33,122 nucleotides of DNA from Deltaproteobacteria bacterium (GTDB lineage Bacteria; Myxococcota_A; Polyangia; Haliangiales; Haliangiaceae). This document shows positions 17,294-25,022 of this stretch, one piece after another. The notes below the pieces were generated by a model. It was not told where the DNA came from. It saw only the letters and a list, made by a program, of their open reading frames with translations, and did no database searches. How positions within the stretch are numbered: the first letter of the stretch is position 1; every line of letters begins with the position of its first letter. The translations under genes and the position numbers were made by a program. Location: the NCBI GenBank assembly GCA_005887925.1, contig VBLP01000203.1, positions 1-33,122 on the forward strand, read 5' to 3'.

Positions 17294-17396
17294 GGCGGGA
17301 AACCTGCCGAGCCGCCGCGGTGGCTGACGAAAGCGAGGATCCGCGGAATCTGACGTGCGGCAGGGGGACGTTGCTGCCAAGTCCCGGGTGGGCACC

Positions 17397-17413
17397 TGGC
17401 ACAGACGTTGCGA
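17397..17413 (+). promoter_or_regulatory. Sigma-54 promoter of the USP gene, near-consensus
   Basis: TGGCAC-AGACG-TTGCGA, the best match in the window. GC to ATG 17425 is 14 nt, so a leader of about 2 nt is predicted. Confidence 0.75.
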
Positions 17414-17424
17414 CAGCCGACGAC

Positions 17425-18009
17425 ATGAGCAGCACAAACTCCCAGGTCGTCGTCGGCTACGACTTCAGCCACAGCGGAACGGCAGCGCTGCATCGCGCGA
17501 TCGCTCTCGCGATCCGGGCACCGTTTCATGTCCTGCACTTCGCCTGCATCGTCGAGCGGCACGCCCCGCTGCCGGGCCACCGCCACCGCGGGCCGGTCGA
17601 CTACGCGTACACCGAGCAGCTGCAGCTGGAGCTGACCGACATGGTCACCCAGGAGCTGCGCGGCGCGGGCATCGACCCGGCGGGCCGGATCCACTTCTTC
17701 GTGCACGTCCGGATCGGCAAGCCGGCCGAGGAGCTGCTCGTGCTGGCGCGCGAGGTCGGCGCCGATCTGATCATCGTCGGCAGCAAGGGCCTCACCGGGG
17801 TCGAGCGGCTGGTCCTGGGCTCGGTGTCCGAGCGCGTCGTGCGCGAGGCGGGTTGCACCGTCGAGGTCGCGCGGCCCAAGTCCTATCCGTACGTCGAGCT
17901 CGCCGACATCGTCGAGGTCGAGCCGCACCTGACCTACGTGCCGCCGCATCGCTACTCCTACGAGGACCACCGCGTCGAGATGCGGCCGGCCGAGTGGCCG
18001 CTGTACTGA
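17425..18009 (+). CDS. Universal stress protein with C-terminal extension
   Basis: A 194-aa USP starting MSSTNSQVVVGYDFSHSGTA. The ATP-binding signature is IIVGSKGLTGVERLVLGSVS. After the normal end (CTVEVARPK, about residue 153) there is an extra 40-residue tail rich in Tyr, His and acidic residues (PHLTYVPPHRYSYEDHRVEM), not usual in UspA; it may serve binding or dimerisation. ATG 17425 replaces the track's 17230, whose extra 65 codons lie over the promoter and enhancers. It is the third USP of the island and faces away from the lipoprotein operon, with shared enhancer DNA between. Confidence 0.93.
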   Translation: MSSTNSQVVVGYDFSHSGTAALHRAIALAIRAPFHVLHFACIVERHAPLPGHRHRGPVDYAYTEQLQLELTDMVTQELRGAGIDPAGRIHFFVHVRIGKPAEELLVLAREVGADLIIVGSKGLTGVERLVLGSVSERVVREAGCTVEVARPKSYPYVELADIVEVEPHLTYVPPHRYSYEDHRVEMRPAEWPLY

Positions 18010-18115
18010 CTCCAGAGGTTCCGCGGCGGTGCGCGTCAGTTGACCATCCCGCAGCTCCAGATGTGGAACGTGCGGCGGGGGACCGGCGGGGCGAGGCCGC
18101 GATCTGCGCGCGTTT

Positions 18116-18161
18116 CGCGCAAGGCTTGCGGCCGGCGCAACCGCGGCGCAGCGGCTGCGGC
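18116..18161. promoter_or_regulatory. Orphan UAS pair
   Basis: CGCGCA-AGGCT-TGCGGC (18116-18132) and GGCGCA-GCGGC-TGCGGC (18145-18161), centres 29 bp apart. They sit in the gap between convergent genes. No good sigma-54 site lies within 110 bp on either strand. They may serve a small RNA, act at a distance, or be chance. Confidence 0.35.
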
Positions 18162-18214
18162 CGCTGATGCGATCGAGACGCGACGCGCGGTCGCCAGTCG
18201 TGAATGATCCGACC

Positions 18215-18254
18215 GGCTTTGCCGGTCCAGAGGGGCGGGAAAGGCGGCAAAGCC
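18215..18254. terminator. Hairpin between convergent USP and hemerythrin genes
   Basis: GGCTTTGCCG pairs perfectly with CGGCAAAGCC (10 bp) across a 20-nt loop. A smaller alternative hairpin GACCGGC-TTT-GCCGGTC overlaps its left arm. No T-run. Placement 14 nt beyond the hemerythrin stop fits a bidirectional terminator. Apart from this and the orphan UAS pair, I see nothing in 18010-18267. Confidence 0.5.
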
Positions 18255-18267
18255 CCCTATTGATCAA

Positions 18268-18702
18268 TCACCGCAGGTCGCGGGTCCGGGTGCGGATCAC
18301 GTCGTCGCGCAGGGTCAGCGGGCTGAGGAACGTGCGTTCCTCGGCTGCCATGTGCGCATCGAGCTCGTCGGCGAGCTCGGTGATGCGCTCGGCGACCTCG
18401 GCCTGGCTGCCGCACAGAAGCGCCCAGAACGCGGCGTGCTCGGCGACGTGCTCCTCGAGCATGCGATCGACCATCAGCGAGCCCCACGCGGCCGGACCGT
18501 GCAGGAGCTCGGCGACGATCGCGGTCTCGTCGCGGTTGTGCACGGCGACCTCGTCGCGGAGCTCGGCGAGCGCGGCGTCGAGCTCGGGAGTGACGGCTTC
18601 GCCGGCGTGGAGTGCGTGTGAGAGCCGGATGCAGATGTCGAGCTGCTCGCGGATCCGATCGTGCTGGGCAAGCAGGAGCGCACGCGCCTGTTGTGCATTC
18701 AT
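18268..18702 (-). CDS. Hemerythrin-like (HHE) protein
   Basis: A 144-aa four-helix protein with the diiron ligands in order: H14 (AQHDRI), HNRDE (H-x3-E), MLEEHVAEHAAF (H-x3-H), and ELDAHMAAEE (H-x4-E). There is no signal peptide, so it is cytoplasmic. Hemerythrins bind O2 reversibly or act in NO and iron redox stress. ATG 18702 overlaps the TGA of the 27-haem cytochrome gene, so it can be coupled to that operon. It also has its own sigma-54 site (GC 15 nt before ATG) and a UAS pair inside that gene. It can therefore be made either with the cytochromes or independently under stress. Confidence 0.92.
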   Translation of the reverse strand: MNAQQARALLLAQHDRIREQLDICIRLSHALHAGEAVTPELDAALAELRDEVAVHNRDETAIVAELLHGPAAWGSLMVDRMLEEHVAEHAAFWALLCGSQAEVAERITELADELDAHMAAEERTFLSPLTLRDDVIRTRTRDLR

Positions 18703-20525
18703 ATCCCGAGGTCTTCGCAATCCGCGGGCCGGCGAACCGCGCTGTTGGCCGGCGATTTCGCGCACTCGCTGCGTTCCGCGGAGCTGTGGCGCACACGCTG
18801 CGGAAAACTAGGACGCCTGGAGCCGCCGAACGGATGGCACGCGCCGCAGCGAACGGCGCTGGGCTCGTGGTTGACCTGGGCCTGGTGGCAGCGCAGGCAG
18901 GTCGCGCGATCGTCGCCGGGGGCCGGCTCGTGCGCGCCGTGGCAGCTGTTGCAGGTGGCGTGACCGGCGACGCGGTGCAGGCCGGGGCGCTGCTCGGCGG
19001 GATGGCAGGTCGCGCAGGCCGGCGGTGCGGCCTGGCCCTGCGGGCCGTGCGGACGGTGGCAGCTGACGCAGTCGAGGCGCTTGCCGTGGCCCTGGCTGGC
19101 CTTGTCGGTGTGGCAGGTCGCGCAGGTCTTCTCGGGGCGGCGTGCGCCGCTGTGCGGCTCGTGGCAGGTCGCGCATTGCGTGTGGCCGCTCGGCGCCGAC
19201 GCCGCCTCGGCGGCATGACAGGTCGCGCAGGCGGCCTGGGCCCGGGGCTGATGCGGACCGGCGGTGTGGCAGTCGGCGCAGGCGGTGTGGCCCTTGCGGA
19301 CGACCTGCGCTTTCTGGGCGTGGCACGTCGCGCAGCTCGGCGGCGGCCTGGCCGGCTCGTGGGCGGCGCTCGCGTGGCACTGCGTGCAGGTCGCATGGCC
19401 GGTGGACGCGGTGGTCGCCGACTCGCGGCCGTGGCACCTGGCGCACAGCGCGGGCTCGAGCTTGGGCTTGCCGGCGTGCGGCGCGTGACAGTCGAGGCAC
19501 TTGGCCGTCGCGTGGTGCGGCTTGTCGTGACAGGTGACGCACGCGACCGCGAGCTGGCCGGTCGGCTGGGCGTGCGGCGGATGGCAGCCGGCGCAGGCCG
19601 CGGTGCCGTTGCCGTGCGCGGTCCGGGCCTCGTCGCGGATCGGCGCGGCGCCGACTGTAGTCACCGCGGACCTGATCGGCGGCGGGTGGCTGACACGCTG
19701 CACGTGGCAGCCGGTGCACGGTTTGGCGGCGGCGCCCTCGTGCTGGGCGTGACAGCTGATGCAGCGGGTGTGCTTGGCCGGCGCGATCACGTGCTGCTTG
19801 GTGTGGCAGCTCGTGCACGCCATGGTCTGGGCGGCGTCGAAGGCGTGCGGCTTGTGGCAGCCGGTGCACGCGTTGTGGCCGACGGTGATCGCGCGCGCGT
19901 CGACGCGGATCTTGCCGCGCTGCTGGGCGTGGCAGGTCGCGCAGCCGGTGTCGGCGGCGGCGTTGACCTCGTGCATCTGGTGGCAGTCGAGGCAGCTGCG
20001 CGCGCCGGCGTGGTGGTTCTGCTCGTCGGCGTGGCAGCTCGCGCACGGCCTGGGATCGAGCGACGGCGTCGCGTGAGCGCGGTGGCAGTCGCCGCACGTC
20101 TGATCGCTGTGCGCGCCGACCGCAGCGTGATTGCCCTGCGGCTCGGTGTGGCAGCGCATGCAGTTGCTCGGAGCGACCGCGGGATCCTTGCCGAAGCCGT
20201 GGCAGTCCTGGCAGGCGGGCGAGCGCTGGCCGCCGAGCGGATCGACGGGGTGGAGCGCCGCCCGGACCGCCGGGTGGCACTTCTGGCACAGCTCGAGCGG
20301 CGGCGTCGAGAAGCCGGCGTCGCCGTGGCACTCGCGGCAGGCCACGCCGCGCTTGAGGACGTGGGCGGTGTGACCGGCGCTGTCGCGCACGTCGCGCCAC
20401 ACCACCGGGACCTGCGCGGGCGAGGCATGGCGCTCGCCGGCGCCGGAGCAGCCCGTGGACCAGGCGACCGCCGCGATCGCGCATGCGACCGCCGCGCCGA
20501 GCGCGCCGACGATGACGCGCCTCAT
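18699..20525 (-). CDS. 27-haem c-type cytochrome lipoprotein
   Basis: A 608-aa protein with 27 CxxCH motifs by count (CRECH first, CGACH last), nearly one per 20 residues. The N-terminus MRRVIVGALGAAVACAIAAV...STGC has a lipobox, so it is likely a periplasmic or outer-membrane lipoprotein, possibly surface-exposed, and a long electron wire. The domains repeat as C-x-x-C-H-x-P/A-H, as in NrfB/DmsE- and MtrA-related chains. ATG 20525 is right after the upstream gene's stop (ATGA overlap). The last 40 residues after CHPFGG are not cytochrome-like; that DNA holds the hemerythrin promoter and enhancers, so the tail looks like read-through of regulatory sequence. The function in extracellular or periplasmic electron transfer is inference. 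Confidence 0.93.
   Translation of the reverse strand: MRRVIVGALGAAVACAIAAVAWSTGCSGAGERHASPAQVPVVWRDVRDSAGHTAHVLKRGVACRECHGDAGFSTPPLELCQKCHPAVRAALHPVDPLGGQRSPACQDCHGFGKDPAVAPSNCMRCHTEPQGNHAAVGAHSDQTCGDCHRAHATPSLDPRPCASCHADEQNHHAGARSCLDCHQMHEVNAAADTGCATCHAQQRGKIRVDARAITVGHNACTGCHKPHAFDAAQTMACTSCHTKQHVIAPAKHTRCISCHAQHEGAAAKPCTGCHVQRVSHPPPIRSAVTTVGAAPIRDEARTAHGNGTAACAGCHPPHAQPTGQLAVACVTCHDKPHHATAKCLDCHAPHAGKPKLEPALCARCHGRESATTASTGHATCTQCHASAAHEPARPPPSCATCHAQKAQVVRKGHTACADCHTAGPHQPRAQAACATCHAAEAASAPSGHTQCATCHEPHSGARRPEKTCATCHTDKASQGHGKRLDCVSCHRPHGPQGQAAPPACATCHPAEQRPGLHRVAGHATCNSCHGAHEPAPGDDRATCLRCHQAQVNHEPSAVRCGACHPFGGSRRPSFPQRVRHSSAERSECAKSPANSAVRRPADCEDLGI
18715..18731 (-). promoter_or_regulatory. 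Sigma-54 promoter of the hemerythrin gene
   Basis: On the minus strand CGGCCC-GCGGA-TTGCGA. GC to ATG 18702 is 15 nt; predicted start 18705. It lies within the 3' end of the cytochrome ORF. Confidence 0.58.
18759..18804 (-). promoter_or_regulatory. UAS pair for hemerythrin, inside the cytochrome ORF
   Basis: In plus-strand reading CGCGCA-CTCGC-TGCGTT (18759-18775) and GGCGCA-CACGC-TGCGGA (18788-18804), centres 29 bp apart, at -62 and -91 from the predicted start. The same geometry occurs at the 6145 and 9699 genes. Confidence 0.58.
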
Positions 20526-21559
20526 CGCGTCCCCACGGGGTGGCACATCCGGCACGGCATCGCGGTCAGCGGCTGCCGGCTCGACCAGCCGGGTGGATGC
20601 GGATTGCCGCCGACGCCGCCGACGGCGTGGCACTGCACGCACAGGCTCTCGCCGGCGCCGCCGTGACAGCCGGCGCACGCGGCGGGATCGCGGCGGGCCT
20701 CGCGGCCGTGCAGGTTGTCGCTCGCGGTCAGCCCGACCCAGCCGGCCGGGTGCGGATTGCCGCGCGATGCGCCGGCGACGCCGCGCGCGGTGTGGCAGGC
20801 GACGCAGCGATCGGGCGCGTGGCAGGTGGTGCAGGCGCCGGGCTCGGCGCGCGCCTCGAGGCTGTGGCGCGACAGGAACCCCGCGCGGTGCACGCTCGCG
20901 GCGAACGGATCGTTGAACCGGCGGGTCGCGGGCAGCGCCGGCGCGGTCACGCCGTGGCAGCCGGCGCAGTACGACGGCTTGTGGCAGCTCTCGCAGACCT
21001 CGCCCGACGAGGGCGCGCGCGCGCCGTGCTCGCGCAGCCAGTCGCCGTCGTGCGCGAGGTGGGTCGCGGGCAGCGTCGCCTGCTCGGCGAGGCCCTTGTG
21101 GCAGGCCTCGCACTTGCGCGCGTCGCGCGCGGCGTCGTCGGCGTGGCACTTGAAGCAGGTCGCCATCGCCGGCCGCATGTGGTCATCGCCGTCGGCGACG
21201 CCGGTGTGGCAGCGCATGCAGTTGCCCTTGGTGCCGTCCTGGTGCCTGGCGTGGCTGAAGACCAGGTGATCGCGCGCCTCGGACAGCTGGGCGATCGCGC
21301 CCGGCGCGACGTGGCAGCTCTGGCACGACCGGCTGTCGTGCGGCTTGGTGTGGCAGGTCGTGCAGCTGTCGTCGGTCGGCAGGTGCAGCGCCGGCGAGCC
21401 GTCCTGGATCGTCGGGTGGCAGCGCATGCACGACACGCCGGCGACGGCGTGGGCGCGGTGCGGGAACGAGCGCGGGCCGGAGCGCGTCAAGCCGAGCACG
21501 CCGGCGCACGCGACCAGGCCGCACAGCGCGATGCTCGTGGTGATGCGGCGCAGCGTCAT
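20522..21559 (-). CDS. 13-haem c-type cytochrome lipoprotein
   Basis: A 345-aa protein with 13 CxxCH motifs (CMRCH, CTTCH, CQSCH ... CRMCH). The signal MTLRRITTSIALCGLVACAG has a lipobox-like end, so it is probably lipidated. It has extra His between motifs (FPHRAHAV, FSHARHQ, GNPHPAGW twice) that can serve as distal haem ligands. It overlaps both neighbours by ATGA, placing it between the barrel protein and the 27-haem protein. In porin-cytochrome conduits a periplasmic decahaem-type protein sits inside the porin and passes electrons to a larger outer cytochrome; this trio fits that pattern, though I cannot show homology to MtrA. Confidence 0.9.
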   Translation of the reverse strand: MTLRRITTSIALCGLVACAGVLGLTRSGPRSFPHRAHAVAGVSCMRCHPTIQDGSPALHLPTDDSCTTCHTKPHDSRSCQSCHVAPGAIAQLSEARDHLVFSHARHQDGTKGNCMRCHTGVADGDDHMRPAMATCFKCHADDAARDARKCEACHKGLAEQATLPATHLAHDGDWLREHGARAPSSGEVCESCHKPSYCAGCHGVTAPALPATRRFNDPFAASVHRAGFLSRHSLEARAEPGACTTCHAPDRCVACHTARGVAGASRGNPHPAGWVGLTASDNLHGREARRDPAACAGCHGGAGESLCVQCHAVGGVGGNPHPPGWSSRQPLTAMPCRMCHPVGTR

Positions 21560-22743
21560 GGTGTCCCCCAGCGCCGGCTGAGCTGGAACAGCACATCGAC
21601 GCGGCTGCGGTACTCGGGAGATGCGCTGGCCTCGACGGCGATCGCCGACTGCCAGTCGCCGCGGTCCCAGCTGAGCGCGCCGAGCGCCCACGGCCACAGC
21701 GTGCCTCGGCCGCGCGGCTCGTCGGGCCGCACCAGCTCGAGCTCGGTCGACGCCACCAGCCGGTGCGACAGCGCGATCCGCGCCGCGGCCCGCGCGCCGG
21801 TCCACGCCTCGCCGGCGACGCCGCTGCGCCGCAGCTCGGCCGAGATCGCGCTGGCGCCGCGGTCGTCGAGCTTGAGCCGCGCGCGGCCGACCAGCTCGGG
21901 GGAGATGTCGGCGTCGACCCGGCGGGCCCCGGCGTCGGCGATGACGTCGAGGCGCGGCGCCGCCGCCCAGGTGATCACGGCCCCGGCACGCTGCGCCGGC
22001 ACGTCGCCGATCACCGAGAACAGCGTGGTCGCCGGCAAGAGGTGAGACGCGGCGCGGTGGCTGGCGTAGAGCTCAGCGCGCACGTGCTCGCTGCGGTGGC
22101 TCGCGGTCAGCGCGACCTCGGCGAGCCCGGGGTTGGCGACGTCGTAGGCGATGCGCGCCCCGAGGTCGTCGCGGCGGCCGAGCGCCATGCCGGCGTCGGC
22201 GGCGAGCTCCTCGGTGACGAGCTGGCCGTCGTCGCGGCGCTGCTCGTAGGCGATGCCGGCGGAGCCCCAGTCGCCGAACCGGCGCGACACGCGGCTCGCG
22301 GCCACCCAGCCCAGCGCGCGATCCATGGTCAGCCCCGGCATCACCGGCACGCCGGCGGCGGCCTCGACGACGAAGCGCTGCGGCAGCTGGAGCCGGGCCG
22401 AGCCGCCATCGAGGTGCTCGGGGCGCAGCGCGCCGAGCGCGACGACGAACCGGCCGAGCCGCGCCGCGGCCATCCCGCCCGGTGTGTGGGCGTCGATCGC
22501 GATCACCAGCACGTCGCCGTGCGAGCTGTCGCCCGGCGTGCCCGGCAGCGCGGCCCCGCCGGCGAGCCACACGACGGCCTCGGCGGACAGCCCGGGCTGC
22601 GCGGCGCCGCTGGCGTCGAGCACGAGCAGGCCGGCGGGCGACGCGGTGGTCGCGAGCGCGTCGGCGCGCAGGCGCAGCGGATCGGCCGCCGCCGCATGCG
22701 CGACCAGCGCGAGCGCGAGCGCGAGCAGCGGCAGCGACTTCAT
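21556..22743 (-). CDS. Predicted outer-membrane beta-barrel protein of a porin-cytochrome unit
   Basis: A 395-aa protein with a clear signal peptide (MKSLPLLALALALVAHAAA-ADP). After an N-terminal part of about 130 residues, alternating amphipathic strands dominate (DWGSAGIAYEQR, ARIAYDVANPG, AEVALTASHRS, HVRAELYASHR ... SRVDVLFQLSRRW). It ends in an aromatic-containing strand, as expected of a barrel of about 14 or more strands. No haem motif is present. It is placed between a small membrane protein and two multihaem lipoproteins with 4-nt overlaps, so it likely forms the conduit's porin. This rests on fold and context, not on a recognised family. Confidence 0.72.
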   Translation of the reverse strand: MKSLPLLALALALVAHAAAADPLRLRADALATTASPAGLLVLDASGAAQPGLSAEAVVWLAGGAALPGTPGDSSHGDVLVIAIDAHTPGGMAAARLGRFVVALGALRPEHLDGGSARLQLPQRFVVEAAAGVPVMPGLTMDRALGWVAASRVSRRFGDWGSAGIAYEQRRDDGQLVTEELAADAGMALGRRDDLGARIAYDVANPGLAEVALTASHRSEHVRAELYASHRAASHLLPATTLFSVIGDVPAQRAGAVITWAAAPRLDVIADAGARRVDADISPELVGRARLKLDDRGASAISAELRRSGVAGEAWTGARAAARIALSHRLVASTELELVRPDEPRGRGTLWPWALGALSWDRGDWQSAIAVEASASPEYRSRVDVLFQLSRRWGTP

Positions 22744-23096
22744 GGCGAGATCTCCCGCGGTGCGTCGTCGCGCGGTGTCCGGGTACCGGACGGGCCGTTC
22801 TGCGGAGCGAGGCCGAGCAAGGAGTCCCCGGCGGCGAGCTCGGTGCTCGTCATCTTCTTGCCCCTGGCGCGCTGCTTCCTGACCTGGTCGATCAGGACCG
22901 AGATGCAGAACAGCGCGAACGCCAGGATGCCGAGGCCCTCGCCGAGCGACATCGCGAGGATGACCGGCATCGGCGTCGGCTGCAGCATCGACCACACCAT
23001 GAGCGCGAGCGCGATCAGCGTGAGCACGGCGGACAGCTTGAGCAGCGTGGGCACCCGCGGTGGGCGCGTCACGAGCGTCTTGAGGCGGCGGATCAT
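22740..23096 (-). CDS. Small membrane protein, two TM segments
   Basis: 118 aa. Two hydrophobic segments, VPTLLKLSAVLTLIALALMV (about 15-34) and VILAMSLGEGLGILAFALFC (about 45-64), lie at the N-terminus and are followed by a soluble tail of about 50 residues with K/R and P. No haem or metal motif is seen. It overlaps NapC-like and barrel genes by ATGA. It may be a quinol-side or assembly subunit of the cytochrome complex; family not recognised. Confidence 0.75.
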   Translation of the reverse strand: MIRRLKTLVTRPPRVPTLLKLSAVLTLIALALMVWSMLQPTPMPVILAMSLGEGLGILAFALFCISVLIDQVRKQRARGKKMTSTELAAGDSLLGLAPQNGPSGTRTPRDDAPREISP

Positions 23097-23764
23097 GGCG
23101 AGGCTCCTTCCGCCCCGGCCGCGGCTTGCTCGGCCTTGAGGTGCGCGATCGCGGCGAACGGGTGGGCCGGTCCGTGGCAGCCCTGGCTGGCGCAGCTCAC
23201 CGAACCATCGCGCACCTGGTCGATCAGGCTCTTGTGGTCGCCGACCCGGCGCCACCCCGGCGCCTCGGTCGAGTGGCAGCGCATGCAGGTCGCGTTGGGG
23301 AACGGCTGGCGGATGTGGATCCTGGGCAGCGCCTCCTCGAGGCTGAGCTGGTGGAAGTGCAGCGCGTACTCGTAGACGTGCCGCATCCCGCCGATCTTGG
23401 TCGTGACCGTGCCGAACATCCCGTAGTCGGCGTGGCACGTGTAGCAGTTCTCCTCGCCGAACGCCTGGTTGCGGCCGTGGCGCGCGGCGAGCGACGTGCT
23501 GCCCGGGTTGGACGAGTCGGCGCCGAACGGCGTCATCACGTGGCACGAGCTGCAGAACGTCCGGGTCTTGGTCGCCTCGTAGCCGGCGATGCTGCCGTTG
23601 GCCGCGGTGCCGAGCGGCAGGATGCCGATCGCGACCAGCAGCACGAGCTTGGTGCCGCGGGTCAGCGCCGGCCGCGCGATCAGGAACCAGATCAGCAGGA
23701 CGGTGGCCAGCCCGGCGCAGATCAGCGCGAACAGGACGAACGGATTCGGGTGCTCAGTGGACAT
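23093..23764 (-). CDS. NapC/NirT-family membrane tetrahaem cytochrome
   Basis: A 223-aa protein. An N-terminal pair of hydrophobic segments (VLFALICAGLATVLLIWFLI; LVLLVAIGILPLG) precedes haem motifs CSSCH, CYTCH, CMRCH and a C-x4-C-H motif (CASQGCH). Family members oxidise menaquinol and feed electrons to periplasmic multihaem partners, so this is the likely entry point for electrons from the quinone pool into the conduit. The downstream and upstream genes overlap (4 and 11 nt), so the order 12-haem, NapC-like, small TM, barrel, 13-haem, 27-haem is one operon. The C-terminal tail is Ala/Glu-rich. Confidence 0.9.
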   Translation of the reverse strand: MSTEHPNPFVLFALICAGLATVLLIWFLIARPALTRGTKLVLLVAIGILPLGTAANGSIAGYEATKTRTFCSSCHVMTPFGADSSNPGSTSLAARHGRNQAFGEENCYTCHADYGMFGTVTTKIGGMRHVYEYALHFHQLSLEEALPRIHIRQPFPNATCMRCHSTEAPGWRRVGDHKSLIDQVRDGSVSCASQGCHGPAHPFAAIAHLKAEQAAAGAEGASP

Positions 23765-24971
23765 CGACCACTCCGTTGATGTGCGTGCTGCTGAGGACGC
23801 CGTCGGGACCCGGCGTGAGGATGATCATCCCGGTCGCGTCGATCGTCCGGGGGTGACACCCGGTGCAGCTGGCCAGCGTCATGGCCGGGCTGTGGCTCGG
23901 TGTCGTCGGCGGGACGCCGTGGCAGCTGCCGCACACCAGGCCGCCGGTCTGGGTCCACACCGGGCGGCCTGCGAGGTGGCACAGCGCGGTCGCGCAGGTC
24001 GCGGTGCTGCGGTCCCAGCGCAGCTCGGTGTTGACCTCGGCGGGCGGCGGCGAGTCGATGTGGCCCGCGTCGCCGATCTGGGTCGGCACCTGGTGGCAGG
24101 CGCTGCACGGTACCGGACCGCGCAGCCGCGACGGTGCCTCGATGTGCGCACGGTGAGCGCCGACGCCGATCGCGGTGATGAGCGTGTTGCCCGACAGATC
24201 GCCGGGCGGCGCGGGCGACGTGGCGTCGCCGTGGCAGCCAGAGCAGCCCGGGACGCGGCCGACCTGGACGGTGCCGTCGATGTGCGGCGCGCCCGGCGGA
24301 TGGCAGGTCTCGCAGTGATCCTGCGCGTGGCTCGGCGGTGGGGCGCCGTGGCAGCGATCGCAGGCGCCGGCGGGCGCCGGGTCGTCCCACCGCGGCTCGG
24401 TCGCGGTGCCGCCGGCGGCGTGCAGCACGTCGCCATGGCAGTACACGTTGCTGCACCGGCCGTCGTGGAACAGGGGGGGGCCGGGGCGATCACCCGGGTC
24501 GAGCGTGAATCCCGCGCGCGTGCCGAACGTGACCCGGGGCGGGGTCTGGATCGCGACGCCGCCGCTCAGGATGTGGCCCTCTGCGTTCCAGGTCGCGGGA
24601 ACGACATGGCATTCGCCGCACGCGAGCCCGGCGACCTCGCGGTGGACGACGTGCGCGTTGCTCGTCGGGCCAGCCCCGTGACAGGTGATGCACGCGGTCG
24701 GACCTGCGCTGTGGCAGGTCAGGCATGACACCTTCGCGGTGCCACCGGTGAAGTCGTCGCCATGGCAGCCGGCGCAGACCGAGAAGTTCCAGTTACGGCG
24801 CACCAGCTCGCGGACGTGGAAATCTTCACTCTTGGAGTCGAGGATCCCGGCAGGGTGGACCGACACGGTGGTCGTGCCGCCATCGGGCTGCGGCCGCACA
24901 TCCGAGCACGCGCCCAGCGCGAGCGCGGCCCACAGGCCGGCGGCGGCACATGGGGCGATGACCCACCTCAC
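23754..24971 (-). CDS. 12-haem CxxxxCH/CxxCH cytochrome lipoprotein
   Basis: A 405-aa protein with ten CxxCH motifs and two C-x4-C-H motifs (CSNVYCH, CATALCH), the mix known from Geobacter-type CxxxxCH/CxxCH cytochromes. Lipobox LALGACSD after the signal MRWVIAPCAAAGLWAAL (start GTG 24971). Segments such as GCHGDATSPAPPGD recur. It is probably an outer-membrane or surface cytochrome. It opens the multihaem operon and starts 51 bp after ccoS, so read-through from the cbb3 operon is possible. No convincing promoter is seen in the gap (only a weak GG-N10-GC near 25003). Confidence 0.9.
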   Translation of the reverse strand: MRWVIAPCAAAGLWAALALGACSDVRPQPDGGTTTVSVHPAGILDSKSEDFHVRELVRRNWNFSVCAGCHGDDFTGGTAKVSCLTCHSAGPTACITCHGAGPTSNAHVVHREVAGLACGECHVVPATWNAEGHILSGGVAIQTPPRVTFGTRAGFTLDPGDRPGPPLFHDGRCSNVYCHGDVLHAAGGTATEPRWDDPAPAGACDRCHGAPPPSHAQDHCETCHPPGAPHIDGTVQVGRVPGCSGCHGDATSPAPPGDLSGNTLITAIGVGAHRAHIEAPSRLRGPVPCSACHQVPTQIGDAGHIDSPPPAEVNTELRWDRSTATCATALCHLAGRPVWTQTGGLVCGSCHGVPPTTPSHSPAMTLASCTGCHPRTIDATGMIILTPGPDGVLSSTHINGVVDVH

Positions 24972-25022
24972 AGCATTCCGTGGGTGAAGGCCATTGGCGA
25001 AGGCTGCATGACGTCCCTCTAC

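Noticed and set aside
18699-20525. Dense repeats suggesting CRISPR or satellite DNA
   Set aside because: The periodicity is imperfect and explained by repeated CxxCH codons; no constant repeat/spacer pattern.
18612-20666. 684-aa plus-strand ORF
   Set aside because: Antisense of the 27-haem cytochrome; its repeats only mirror the CxxCH coding repeats.
25003-25016. Sigma-54-like site before the 12-haem cytochrome gene
   Set aside because: The -12 part reads CAGC, the distance to the start differs from the regulon and no palindromes are nearby.
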